DNA of 64,000 nucleotides from Chlorobaculum limnaeum (GCF_001747405.1 NZ_CP017305.1:1568001-1632000); one strand, 5' to 3'. Shown: positions 47,776-60,389, numbered from the stretch's first letter. The notes: generated by a model from the letters alone, not told the origin. Numbers and translations are program-made.

Positions 47776-49135
47776 AGGCTCTTCGCAGAATTTAATGGGC
47801 TGGTAGTAAAAATGAGTGGCTTGGTGTAATTTATCCAAGAACGCCAAAACACTAACCCCAACGTATGCCGAGCCTCATTACCCATTACCAGCAGTTATTA
47901 GGATTACCAGAAACATGGAAGGTGTCTGATGTCCGGCTGTCGACGTCCGGCCCCCGGATAGAAATCCATCTGGAGTATATCGGACCCAAAGTCGAATGCC
48001 CTGAATGCGGCAAGGCCGGACGAATTTATGACCTGGCGCCAGAACAACGGTGGCGGCATCTGGATACCATGGAGTACGAGACGCATCTGATAGCCAGGGT
48101 GCCTCGGTGTGAGTGCAAAGAGCACAGGATCAAGACAATTCAAGTTCCGTGGGCAACGCGCTATTCGCGCTACACCCTGAAGTTTGAAGCGCTTGCTGTC
48201 GAGTTGCTTCAGGAGTGTTCAAGCATTCAGTCGGCATCGAGGCTCTTGCGATTGAACTGGCATGCAACCAACGAGATCATGAACCGTGCAGTTAAGCGAG
48301 GCCTGAGCCGCCGGAATAAGGAGGCGATTGCTCATCTTGGTCTTGATGAAAAGAGCTTCCGGGCAGGCCATCAGTATGTGACGATCCTGAACGACCTGAA
48401 AGGTGGCCGGGTACTTGAGGTGGTCCAGAGCCGAACGACCGATGGAGCAGAAGCGCTACTCCTCAGCTTTGAAGCATCGCAACGCCAGGGTGTGAAATCG
48501 ATCTCGATGGATATGTGGAAACCCTTCGCGATTGCTGCCAAAAAGCATCTGCCGCAGGCCGATATTGTGCATGACCGTTTCCATATCAGCAAATATCTGA
48601 ACGAGGCGGTCGACACGGTTCGTCGCCAAGAGTCCCGTCAACTTCATCATGCAGGGGACAGGACTCTGATTGGCTCGAAATTCACCTGGCTGCGCAATCC
48701 GGAGAACATGACGGAAAGCCAGCGGACAAGCTTTGATCAATTGATGGCCTGTGAGCTGAAAACCGGAAAAGCCTGGTCGATGAAGAACATGTTTCGGGAG
48801 TTCTGGCGGCTGGGTTGTCGAGAGAGTGCAAGCTTCTTTTTCGATTACTGGTCTGAACGCGTTGACCAGTTAGCGTTGAAACCCATGATCAAGGTCAAAG
48901 AGCTGCTGAAGCGGCATCTCGACAACATCCTGAACTATTTCGAGCACGAAATGACCAACGCAGTTTCCGAAGGTCTGAACAGCAAGATCCAGTTGTACAA
49001 AGCATCGGCCCGTGGGTTCCACAGCTTTCACAGCTACCGCATAAGGATTTTGTTTTACTGTGGAAAGCTCAACATGGCTATTACCGGTTGACGTAATTGC
49101 TGACGAGCGTTACCATTAAATCTTACGAAGAACCC
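47776..49135 (+). mobile_element. ISL3-family insertion sequence
   Basis: About 1360 bp with one transposase gene. The left end begins AGGCTCTTCGCAGAATTTAA and the right end, read inward from 49135, begins GGGTTCTTCGTAAGATTTAA; 18 of 23 terminal bases match. The flanking 8-mers (TATCAACA and AAATTTTG) do not match, so no target duplication is seen. The ends are set by the inverted repeat and could be off by a few bases. Confidence 0.8.
47865..49091 (+). CDS. ISL3-family transposase
   Basis: A 408-residue transposase. An N-terminal zinc-binding region (CPECGKAGR then CECKEHR) is followed by the DDE nuclease part: HLGLDEKSFRAGHQYVTIL (first Asp), SMDMWKPFAIA (second Asp) and TNAVSEGLNSKIQ (Glu). 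The frame is unbroken, so the element may be active. It lies head to head over the lost start of the PEP-CTERM gene. Confidence 0.92.
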   Translation: MPSLITHYQQLLGLPETWKVSDVRLSTSGPRIEIHLEYIGPKVECPECGKAGRIYDLAPEQRWRHLDTMEYETHLIARVPRCECKEHRIKTIQVPWATRYSRYTLKFEALAVELLQECSSIQSASRLLRLNWHATNEIMNRAVKRGLSRRNKEAIAHLGLDEKSFRAGHQYVTILNDLKGGRVLEVVQSRTTDGAEALLLSFEASQRQGVKSISMDMWKPFAIAAKKHLPQADIVHDRFHISKYLNEAVDTVRRQESRQLHHAGDRTLIGSKFTWLRNPENMTESQRTSFDQLMACELKTGKAWSMKNMFREFWRLGCRESASFFFDYWSERVDQLALKPMIKVKELLKRHLDNILNYFEHEMTNAVSEGLNSKIQLYKASARGFHSFHSYRIRILFYCGKLNMAITG

Positions 49136-49328
49136 AAATTTTGTATAGTTTAAAAAATCTAATCCCTATAAAAGTATAGTATGATTGGTTATTCACAGAT
49201 TATTGCGAATAATGGGTGGCACTTGCCATTTATTGCTACTCACTTGACAACGTCATATAATCCTCAAATATTCATTAGTCGATCATTAAGACCATTAACA
49301 TTTAATTGATAAAAGTTTGAAGACTTCC

Positions 49329-51598
49329 TCACAATCCCTGTTTTTTTTCTCTTGATACAAAAATATACTTATCCGAATACACATCCCATGCATAATTAAC
49401 AATATACTCATAATCTTCTGCCTTAAACACAACAACATTCTCCGGCCTTAGATATTCAAAGTCAGATATCTGAGTGTAATCATTAAATTCAATTTTAAGT
49501 TTTACAAATTTACCGCTCTTATCTGCATAAAACACCACCGGCCTTTCTTCAATATTTGCATAACCTGCATCACAATATTTTCCAACCGAATTTAAATATG
49601 ACAATATTGGACTAAAATCATCACTTTTTGTTAAGTACAATATCTTAACAATATTATTAAAAGCATATTCTGCAAATCTTGAAAAAGGCACTTTTTTCAC
49701 AACATCCATATAAGCATAAAATGCTTTTACGGGATCATTTTTCTGCATTAACGCATACGCTTTCCAGTTCAATGCATTATCGGCAGCATTACCATCAGGA
49801 TAACGATAGACCACTTTATCAAAAGTATTTATAGCAGCATCATAGTCACCTATCCAAAGAAGATAATATAGACCTATTTCTGCCAATACGTCATCAGCTA
49901 AGGGATGATTTGGATATTGATTATATAACCCAACCAAAGTATTACGCATCATTTCACCTTTTGATGAATTCCTATAACAGAAGGCTTTCAACAATTCTAT
50001 CTTTGGATAATCTATCGAGGAAGAAGCCATTTTATATTTATCAAAAAACACAACTGCATGATCCGCATCATAAATCATCCCCTTAAACGCTAAGCCCGAT
50101 CTAAAAAAGTATTCCTGTTGTGATATCTTTTTTTCAGTGTATTTTTTTAACAACACAACATACTTTTCCAGTCCTCTAATGCGCAAATTTTCACGATCAT
50201 AAAACAAGTTTTTTTTATTGTCTTGCACTTTTTTATAAATCCCCAAAGAAGCTACATATTTTTTTTGACTAAACGCTTGCCTTGCTCCATATAAATACAG
50301 CTCATTAATATCTATATTTTGCTGGATTTCCTTCGGCAACTGCTTGAATCTACTATCAGTATCATAATATGGGATCCTTTCATTAAAAAATTCTTTAACT
50401 GCACCGCTAACGGCCATTATAATAAAAGAATATGTTTTTTTATCAACTCGATTCTCTACCTCTTTAACCTTATTATACACATTATTCACACCTTTCATTG
50501 CGTCATCAATACTTGCTTCATAACCAACAGTACGTGTTAAATCCCTAAATGCAGTCTTAAGCAAGTTGCTTTTTTTATATTGATCAATAAATTCATTATA
50601 TTCAGATATAGCATTTTTTATTTTTGGTTGCAACATGAAAAGTTTTTGATCCATTTCTTTTTTACTGATTTTTCCGATATACAATTCATACTGCAGTAAT
50701 AATATAGGCTCCCTAACGTTCAGATAATAATAACGATATGCTTTAGAATAATATGCCTCTTCTTTTATGAATGAATGCGAATAATTCTTGATAATTATAC
50801 TGTAATTATGCAAAAAATAATACGCATGATCAATAAACGCATCATTTGGATATTTTTGAATAATTCTTCTAAGAATTTTTTGCTGTGTCTCATGCATATC
50901 TTGATAGGGGTATAGGTCTTGTTCTAACAAACGCTTTATAGCGCCAGGATGAACACCCATCCATACATACGAAAGATCTTTTCTTGAAAATTCTTTTTTT
51001 AAGCTTTGTAATTACGCTTTCTGCATAATCCTCCCCTTTTTTAACTCTCATATAATATATTATATATGCCAAGTCATATCTATACCTAACATCATTATTT
51101 GGCAACCCATCATATCTTTTTAAAACAGTTTTTGAGTGCCTCCTCATAATCGCCAGCAGCAAAGTATACTGAGGTTTTATATCGACTTAAAAACTCTTTC
51201 CCCTCAGCTGTCGTAGGCCTAAAATCATTCAACAGTTCTTCAGCCTTTTTAATCTCATCACCTCTAAATAATCCAATTATTTTTTTGGTCTCAAGCTGTT
51301 CATAATAAGTCATTTCATCTAGTTTTGGCTCCCATGAACTTTCATAATATTTATCTATAATTTTTATATCACCTTCATTACCGTCTATGCGATATTTGGC
51401 TAAATTTGGCGACCACAAAAACAATGCAATAATTACAACAAGCGCTGTCAATACTAAAAGGACAACATGGATAATTAGCCGTTCTTTGGAAGAACGACCA
51501 CTATTTGAAACCTGTCTATAAATCAAATAAATAATCCCAAGCGCAACCCCTGGTACACCTAATTTAACCAAGACTTCAAGCAACTGTATATCAGGCAT
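49329..51598 (-). pseudogene. TPR-repeat protein with N-terminal membrane segments, two frameshifts
   Basis: Three frames read as one about 755-residue protein. Frame 1 (51598-51110) starts MPDIQLLEVLVKLGV with two N-terminal membrane segments, then reaches AGDYEEALKNCFK. Frame 2 (about 51120-50995) continues RYDGLPNNDVRYRYDLAYIIYYMRVKKG. Frame 3 (50990-49329) has TPR-like helices (YPNHPLADDVLAEIGLYYL, YPDGNAADNALNWKAYALMQ). Dropping one base from the A5 tract at 51117-51121 and from the A7 tract at 50994-51000 (both T on the plus strand) joins all three without other change. The gene is markedly AT-rich against its surroundings, which suggests recent transfer. Function unknown; a periplasmic/outer-layer scaffold is one guess. 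Confidence 0.75.
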
Positions 51599-52216
51599 GA
51601 CTTATATATGTTTTTTGTAAAAAGCCCTAAATTAGGCCACTTTAAAAGATTAATATAAAGATTCTACGTAGAATTTCGTAGGTAAGCTCAAGGAGATTCG
51701 CTCAGGCAAGCATCCTGAAGACGGAATAAATTTTACTAAAAACCAAAATAAGTGTTTATAATAAAAAAGATTAGGCCGTTCTTGAGTTGATGAGTTGTGG
51801 CTTGAATAGAGTTTTACCTAAGGGACTTGAGGAAACTCGATTCACCCATACTCACCAATCACCCACGAAATTCCGCGAAGAACCATTTTTTTTACTTTAC
51901 TCACATCCTCGCAATTCCAGGCCTCGACCGGAGCATTTGCCGTTGATGTGACGGCAGACTGGTCGCGCGGTTTTTGGCGTACCGGCTTGTTACGGCGAGT
52001 GGAAAATCCGCTCGAGTGCATCGCAAAATGTGATGATAGTACATGTTGTGTTGTGTATGTTTACCTTTTCGTGCTTACCTTTGGGGTAAATTCGTCAACC
52101 AGCCATTCGTGGACATGCGGGATTTTCAGCGGCTTCTCTTCTTGCTCAGCTCCGGCATCCGGCAGTCCGTCTCTCCCTTACCTTCATTAACCTCATAGTT
52201 CAAGGGGGCTTGCAGT
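51599..52216. other. Intergenic region before the propionate operon
   Basis: About 620 bases between the divergently read TPR gene and the propionyl-CoA synthetase gene. It must hold promoters for both, but I see no reliable operator, riboswitch or gene. The open frame at 51948-52190 is not convincing. Confidence 0.5.
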
Positions 52217-54118
52217 ATGTCACCATCCTATAGCGACGTTCATCGCCAATCGATTGAAAACCCGGAAGAGTTCTGGGGCGCGCTTGCCGAAAATCTCCAC
52301 TGGTACAAGCCGTGGGAAAAGGTGCTCGACGATTCGAACCCGCCGTTCTATCGCTGGTTCACCGGCGGCGTGACCAACACCTGCTACAACGCGCTCGACC
52401 GGCACGTCGATGAGGGACGCGGCAACCAGACCGCCGTGATCTATGACAGCCCGGTGACCGGCACCATCGAGAAGTACACCTTCCGCGAGTTCCGCGACAA
52501 GGTGGCGCTCTTCGCCGGAGCGCTCCAGGCTCGCGGGGTGCGCAAGGGCGACCGCGTCATCATCTATATGCCGATGATCCCCGAAGCGCTCGTGGCGATG
52601 CTCGCATGCGCGCGGCTCGGCGCGATCCACTCGGTGGTCTTCGGTGGCTTCGCATCGCACGAGCTGGCGGTGCGCATCGACGACTGCAAGCCCAAGGTGA
52701 TCGTGTCGGCCTCCTGCGGCATCGAGCATGGCAAGATCATCGACTACAAGCGTCTGCTCGACTTCGCCATCGAGCTGGCGCACTTCAAGCCGGAGATATG
52801 CATCATCCACCAGCGCGAGCAGCTCAAGGCGGAGCTGAACGAGGAGCGCGACATGACCTGGAAGCAGGCGCTGCTCGGCGTCGCTCCGGCGCAGTGCGTG
52901 CCGGTGGAATCGACCGATCCGCTCTATATTCTTTATACCTCCGGCACCACCGGCCAGCCGAAAGGCATCGTGCGCGACAACGGCGGCCACATGGTGGCGA
53001 TGCAGTGGACGATGGAGAGCGTCTACAACGTCAAGCCGGGCGAGGTGTTCTGGGCGGCCAGCGACGTCGGCTGGGTGGTCGGCCACTCCTACATCGTCTA
53101 CGCGCCGCTCCTGCACGGCTGCACCACCATCGTCTTTGAGGGCAAGCCGGTCGGCACGCCCGATCCCGGCACCTTCTGGCGCATCATCAGCGAGCACGAC
53201 GTCTCGGTGCTCTTCACCGCGCCGACCGCCTTCCGCGCGATCAAGAAAGAGGATCCCGAAGGCAACTACATCCGCCGTTACAACTTCTCGAAGTTCCGGA
53301 CGCTCTTCCTGGCGGGCGAACGGGCCGATCCCGACACGGTACGCTGGGCTGAAAAGCAGCTCGGGGTGCCGGTGATCGATCACTGGTGGCAGACCGAGAC
53401 CGGCTGGGCCATCGCGGCCAACTGCCAGGGCATCGAACCCGGCCCGGTCAAGTACGGCTCGGCGTCGAAGGCCGTGCCGGGCTACGAGGTGAAGGTGGTC
53501 AACGAGGCGCTCGAAGAGCTGCCGTGCGGCACGATGGGCGACATCGTCGTGAAGCTGCCGCTGCCGCCGGGCACAATGACCTCGCTCTGGCGGGCGGACA
53601 ACCGCTTCGTCGAGAGCTACATGCGCAACTTCCCCGGCTACTACCAGACCAGCGACGCGGGCTACATCGACGAGGATGGCTATATCTATATCATGTCGCG
53701 CACGGACGACATCATCAACGTCGCGGGCCACAGGCTCTCGACCGGTGCCATCGAGGCGGAGCTGTGCGAGCACCCGGACGTGGCCGAAAGCGCGGTGATC
53801 GGCGTGCACGACGACCTCAAGGGCGAGGTGCCGCTCGGCTTCCTCGTGCTCAAGTCGGGCGTCGATACGCCGCCGGAGCTGATCGTCAAGCACGTGATCG
53901 AGTACGTGCGCGAGAACATCGGGCCGGTCGCCTCGTTCAAGCAAGCGGTGATCGTCAAGCGGCTGCCGAAGACCCGGTCGGGCAAGATTCTGCGCTCCAC
54001 GATGCGCAAGATCGCCAACTCGGAGGCCTACACCATGCCGCCGACCATCGACGATCCGGCAATCCTCGACGAGATCAAGGCGGCCCTTCAAACCATCGGC
54101 TATGCCAAAACTTCGTAA
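52217..54118 (+). CDS. prpE: Propionyl-CoA synthetase (acetyl-CoA synthetase family)
   Basis: A 633-residue AMP-forming acyl-CoA synthetase of the PrpE/ACSS3 group. Marks: ACS N-terminal domain (EEFWGALAENLHWYKPWEKVLDDSNPPFYRWFTGG), AMP-binding YTSGTTGQPKGI, the WWQTETG motif, and the C-terminal SRTDDIINVAGHRLS and LPKTRSGKILR with the acetylatable Lys. The FYRWF start and the operon context favour propionate over acetate. It activates propionate to propionyl-CoA, the substrate for the carboxylase downstream. A 164-base gap with a stem-loop precedes the next gene. Confidence 0.92.
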   Translation: MSPSYSDVHRQSIENPEEFWGALAENLHWYKPWEKVLDDSNPPFYRWFTGGVTNTCYNALDRHVDEGRGNQTAVIYDSPVTGTIEKYTFREFRDKVALFAGALQARGVRKGDRVIIYMPMIPEALVAMLACARLGAIHSVVFGGFASHELAVRIDDCKPKVIVSASCGIEHGKIIDYKRLLDFAIELAHFKPEICIIHQREQLKAELNEERDMTWKQALLGVAPAQCVPVESTDPLYILYTSGTTGQPKGIVRDNGGHMVAMQWTMESVYNVKPGEVFWAASDVGWVVGHSYIVYAPLLHGCTTIVFEGKPVGTPDPGTFWRIISEHDVSVLFTAPTAFRAIKKEDPEGNYIRRYNFSKFRTLFLAGERADPDTVRWAEKQLGVPVIDHWWQTETGWAIAANCQGIEPGPVKYGSASKAVPGYEVKVVNEALEELPCGTMGDIVVKLPLPPGTMTSLWRADNRFVESYMRNFPGYYQTSDAGYIDEDGYIYIMSRTDDIINVAGHRLSTGAIEAELCEHPDVAESAVIGVHDDLKGEVPLGFLVLKSGVDTPPELIVKHVIEYVRENIGPVASFKQAVIVKRLPKTRSGKILRSTMRKIANSEAYTMPPTIDDPAILDEIKAALQTIGYAKTS

Positions 54119-54282
54119 ACAAACCACAACTCCGGCAACAGACGAACTCGTCGCCATAAAGGCGCGAAATCGGGCTGAAGCCGTTGATTATTTTGTTTTG
54201 CTCTGTCACCACCCCCGTTCCGAGAGTTTTCGGGACGGGGTGATTATCAAGTATCATCATTGACTGTAGACGAACCCCCGCC
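54119..54282. other. Gap with imperfect stem-loop and lone REP unit
   Basis: Contains a single GGGCTGAAGCC unit near 54171 like those in clusters A and B, and an imperfect hairpin (ACCCCCGTTCCGA / TCGGGACGGGGT) at about 54210-54240 without a T run. It may reduce rather than stop read-through into the rest of the operon. Confidence 0.5.
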
Positions 54283-54708
54283 ATGATCGACAGAATTGAC
54301 CACATAGCCATCGCGGTAGAGAACCTCGACAGCGCCATCGACACCTGGATCAACATCCTCGGATGCGACCGTTCGGCGGTCACGATCCACGAGGTGCCGT
54401 CGGAAAAAGTGCGCGCGGCTTTCATTCCGCTAGGCCAGACGAAAATCGAGCTGCTCGAACCGCTTGGCGATGACGGCCCGATTGCTAAATTCCTTTCGAA
54501 GAACGGCGCGGGCATGCACCACATCGCGCTGGCGACCGATGGCGTTGAGGCGGATGCCAAACGGGTCACCGCGCTTGGCATCACGCCCCTCGGCGAGCCG
54601 TCGGCGGGCGCGGGCGGAAAGAAGATCGTCTTCCTCCATCCCCGCCAGACCAGTCGCGTGCTTGTCGAATTAGTCGAACCAAAACCCGATCATTCATTCA
54701 TCCAGTGA
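54283..54708 (+). CDS. mce: Methylmalonyl-CoA epimerase
   Basis: A 141-residue vicinal-oxygen-chelate enzyme that interconverts (S)- and (R)-methylmalonyl-CoA. The metal ligands are in the first strand RIDHIAIAVENL, in MHHIALATDG, and the final LVELVEP; the Glu in KIELLEPLG is the usual active-site region. The length matches the family. Its stop overlaps the GTG start of the carboxyltransferase. Confidence 0.95.
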   Translation: MIDRIDHIAIAVENLDSAIDTWINILGCDRSAVTIHEVPSEKVRAAFIPLGQTKIELLEPLGDDGPIAKFLSKNGAGMHHIALATDGVEADAKRVTALGITPLGEPSAGAGGKKIVFLHPRQTSRVLVELVEPKPDHSFIQ

Positions 54709-56495
54709 CCGTGAAACACTTCTTCCTGCCTTTCGAAAAAACCAAGGGGTTCAGCTACAGCGCAAGCTCCATCGAACGGCTGTCGGAATATGAAAAATAC
54801 CAGCTCTCCTTTCACCCGGAACGCCCGAAGTACCTCGACTACCTCGCGGTTTTCGACAACGTGGAAGAGTGCCTGTCCAGCGACCTCCACGGCAGTTGCC
54901 TGATCCAGACGCACCGCGGCGAACTCCGCCGAAATGGCGCAGCGTGGCCGGTGATGCTCATAGGCCAGCAATCCGGCCCGACCTCTGATTTTGGCGAGCT
55001 GACCCGAATCATGCAGGACCAGGCCGAGGTCAAAAAGTGGAACCACGGCATGCCGACCCCGGCGGCGTATGCGAAAGCTGTTGAAGCCATCGCCATCGCC
55101 GAACGCGAAGGGCGCACCGTCATCACGGTGATCGACACCGCCGGAGCCGACCCGACCGAGGAGTCGGAAACCGGAGGCATTGCCTGGAAGATCGGGCGCT
55201 GCATGCAGGCGCTCGCCGAGGCGACCGTGCCGACAATCTCGGTCATCATCAATCGCGGATGCAGCGGCGGAGCCATCGCCCTGACCGGCTGCGACGCCGT
55301 GCTCGCAATGGAGTACTCGACCTACCTGGTCATCTCGCCCGAAGCGTGCTCGTCGATTCTGTTCCGCACGCGCGACAAGGCGAACCTCGCGGCGGAGATT
55401 TCGCAGATCACCTCGAAGGAGGGGCTGAACAACGGCATCGTGGATGAGCTGATTCCCGAACCGGCCGGCCCGGCGCATCGCTTCAAAAACGAGGCGCTCG
55501 AATCGTTCCGCGAGGTGGTGGGACTCTGGATCGAGGCATTCGCCAAAGCGCCCGCCGAGTCGCTTCAGGAGCGGCGAATCGAGCGCTGGCAGAAGATCGG
55601 TCAGTGGGAAACGACCACCGAGGAAGCGATTGCATGCTATGAAAAACGGGTATCCGGTTTCATTGCAAAACCGGAAGAGAATCTCTTCATCCCCCGCCAC
55701 AAGCGCTGCCGGAACGGCGAAAAACGGCCGGTCGTCGATCCTGTGCTCTACAGCAAGCTCCTTGCCAACAACTTCGTCTGCTGCATCTGCGGATTCCGTT
55801 ACACCCGGTTGACCGCGCACGACTACATCGATCTGCTGCTCGACGAGAACTCGTTCGCCGAACACACCGAGACGCGCTACATCGTTGACCGCGACATACT
55901 CGGCTTCCCGGAGTACGCCGACAAGCTGCGCGAAGCGCGCGAAAAGAACGGCATGACAACAGCGCTCATCACAGGCGACGGCAAAATCGACGGCAAGGAG
56001 GTGGTGCTCTGCGCCACGAGCTTTGGCTTCCTCGGCGGGTCGTTCTGCATGTCAACCGGCGAAAAAATCTGGCGGGCCTCGCGGATCGCCATCGAAAAGC
56101 GTCGTCCGCTCATCATCCAGGCTGCGGGCGGCGGTGCGCGAATGCACGAAGGGTGCTCCTCGATGGTCAGCATTCCGAAGATTCACCTCGCATTGTCGCT
56201 CGTCGAGCAGGCAGGATTGCCGGTCATCACCATCGTCACCGACCCGACGCTCGGCGGCGTGGCCATCGGCTTCGGATCGCGCGGCATCAGGATTTTCGAG
56301 CACAACGCGGGCAACATCGGCTTTTCGGGCAAGCGCGTCATCGAGCAGTATACCGGCAAGAAGACCTCGAAGGAGTTCCAGACCACCAACTGGCTCCAGA
56401 CCAAGGGGATCGTCGATATGGTGGCCCATCCGCTCGAACTCAAAAACCGCATCGTCGAGATTATCGACAACCGGACGCAACGCCGGAACACCTGA
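54705..56495 (+). CDS. Fused AccA-AccD-type acyl-CoA carboxyltransferase (probable propionyl-CoA carboxylase)
   Basis: A 596-residue carboxyltransferase with both halves in one chain. The first half is AccA-like (INRGCSGGAIALTGCDAVLAMEYSTYLVISPEACSSILFRTR, GIVDELIPEPAGPAHR). The second half is AccD-like, from about residue 340: a partial zinc ribbon (RCRNG, then CCICGF; one Cys of four is missing), then IDLLLDENSF, and PTLGGVAIGFGS. Such an order (alpha before beta) differs from the usual propionyl-CoA carboxylase beta subunit. No biotin carboxylase or separate carrier protein is in the operon, so these must come from elsewhere. The context (epimerase and mutase) indicates propionyl-CoA as substrate. 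The start is GTG overlapping the mce stop. Confidence 0.85.
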   Translation: MTVKHFFLPFEKTKGFSYSASSIERLSEYEKYQLSFHPERPKYLDYLAVFDNVEECLSSDLHGSCLIQTHRGELRRNGAAWPVMLIGQQSGPTSDFGELTRIMQDQAEVKKWNHGMPTPAAYAKAVEAIAIAEREGRTVITVIDTAGADPTEESETGGIAWKIGRCMQALAEATVPTISVIINRGCSGGAIALTGCDAVLAMEYSTYLVISPEACSSILFRTRDKANLAAEISQITSKEGLNNGIVDELIPEPAGPAHRFKNEALESFREVVGLWIEAFAKAPAESLQERRIERWQKIGQWETTTEEAIACYEKRVSGFIAKPEENLFIPRHKRCRNGEKRPVVDPVLYSKLLANNFVCCICGFRYTRLTAHDYIDLLLDENSFAEHTETRYIVDRDILGFPEYADKLREAREKNGMTTALITGDGKIDGKEVVLCATSFGFLGGSFCMSTGEKIWRASRIAIEKRRPLIIQAAGGGARMHEGCSSMVSIPKIHLALSLVEQAGLPVITIVTDPTLGGVAIGFGSRGIRIFEHNAGNIGFSGKRVIEQYTGKKTSKEFQTTNWLQTKGIVDMVAHPLELKNRIVEIIDNRTQRRNT

Positions 56496-56507
56496 ACACC
56501 ACGAACG

Positions 56508-58246
56508 ATGAACGATACTGAATCGCTGTTTTCCGGATTTGCCTCCGTCGATCACGAACAATGGAAGTTAAAAGTGATCGAAGAGCTGAAAGGCGCGGAC
56601 TTTTCGAAAATCGTCTGGAGGACGCCGGAGGGCTTCGCAATGGAGCCGTGGCTCAACCGCCACACCGCTGCGGCCGCGCCGGAGGTGCCGTTCGGACGCT
56701 CGACGAACCGCTGGCGCATCTGCCAGCAGATCGCAGTCGAGAGTCTTCTCGACGACCCGGCGCTGCTCGAAGAAGCGCTGACCGGCGGCGCGGAGGCCAT
56801 CGAGATGCGCTCCGACGGAGTGCCGGAAAACGCTGAAATCGCGCGACTGCTCGAAGCGCTGCGAAGCATCGATCTGGCAAAGACAGCGCTCTACTTTTCA
56901 GGAGCCATCGGCGACCCGTCGGCACTGCTCGACTCGCTCGCGACATTGCCCGGCTTCGCCTCGAACTCCGGCGCGGTGCTCTTCGACGCGCTTTCGGCAC
57001 CGGACACAAAACTGCCGATGCCGCCGCATTCGGGATTCCGCACGCTCGCGGTCGATACCACGCGCTTCCACGAAGCGGGCGCGACCATCACGCAGGAGCT
57101 TGCCATCGCGCTCTCGGGCGTGAGCGAGTGCATCAGCCGGCTGACCGACGCCGGAGTCGATGCCGCCGAGGCCGCCGCCGCCATCGAAATCGTCATTGCC
57201 GCCGGAACCAGCCACTTCCCCGAGCTTGCCAAGCTGCGGGCGCTCCGCGCGATGTGGCCACAACTGCTTGCCGCGTACGGCGTTGCGGCGGATGCGATGC
57301 CGGAGCCGCGCATTTTCGTGCGTTCTTCGACGCGCTCCATCTCGGCGCTCGACCCCTATACCAACATCCTGCGCCTCTCGACCGAAGCGCTCTCGGCGAT
57401 TCTCGGCGGATGCGACACGCTCCAACTCGCGCCATTCGACCCCGCCGGTTCGGTCAGTGCGGAGTTTGCGGAACGGATCACGCGCAACATTCACCTGCTG
57501 CTGCGCGAGGAGTCGAACCTCGGCCACGTCATCGATCCCGCCGCCGGTTCGTTCTATATCGAAACCATGACCGCCACGCTCTGCCGCGAGGTTTGGGCGC
57601 TCTTCCAGCGGATCGAATCGGAAGGCGGCCTCGGCGTTGCCGAAGCGAACGGCTCCATCGCGACGATGATCGCGTCGGCGGCGAACGCGCGACGCAAGGC
57701 GATCTATACCCGCCGCCAGACGCTCGTCGGTATCAACCGCTACACCGTGCTGCCCGCCGCCGAAGTCGTGTCCGCGATCCGACAACACCCCGATGCGACG
57801 AAGGTCAGCGGCTACGAGCAGCTCCGGCTTCGCATGACAGCGCATGTTTCCGCCGGAGGCTCGACGCCGAAGGCCGCGCTCTGGCTGCACGGCGATCCGT
57901 CGAAAAGCTTGCGGGTGGCTGCCTTCGCCAAGGATTTCCTTCGAAGCGGCGGCTTCGAGGTAATGCCAGCCGTGACGCTCGACCCCAAAAGCTGCAACTG
58001 TCGGGCGCTTCTCCGCGACGAGCCGGAAATCGTCGTCTTCTGCTGGAGCGGCGACATCGATCCCGCGAGCATCTCGAAAGTTTGCGAAACGATTCAGGAG
58101 CTGAACAAAGCGACGGTAATCATCATGGCGGCCAAACCACCGGAAAACGCCGCCGAACTTCTGCGAGCGGGACTCGACCGCTTCATCCACCTCGGCAGCG
58201 ACGCCTGCGCCGACCTGCTTTCGCTGCAACACAAAACCGGAGTGCT

Positions 58247-58250
<4 letters not shown>
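56508..58250 (+). CDS. mutA: Methylmalonyl-CoA mutase, small subunit
   Basis: A 580-residue MutA-type subunit. It has the mutase TIM-barrel fold without the cofactor-binding DxHxxG motif. It pairs with the large subunit, whose start overlaps it by 4 bases (ATGA). The pair converts (R)-methylmalonyl-CoA and succinyl-CoA, which in a reductive TCA organism may run towards propionyl-CoA or the other way. Confidence 0.93.
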
Positions 58251-60370
<2,120 letters not shown>

Positions 60371-60389
60371 AAAGAGAGCGGACGAAGCG

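Noticed and set aside
47190-47885. The PEP-CTERM open frame taken as a complete gene starting at 47885
   Set aside because: Its first 37 codons are inside the insertion element and there is no signal peptide, so it is better treated as a truncated remnant.
51948-52190. An 80-codon frame upstream of prpE
   Set aside because: Cys/Ser-rich translation without domain or clear ribosome site; it ends 27 bases before the prpE start and is likely to be leader sequence.
57128-58246. Long upstream extension of the mutB frame
   Set aside because: The 1080-codon open frame overlaps mutA entirely. The real mutB starts at 58247, where [12 protein letters not shown] begins and the ATGA overlap with mutA is seen.
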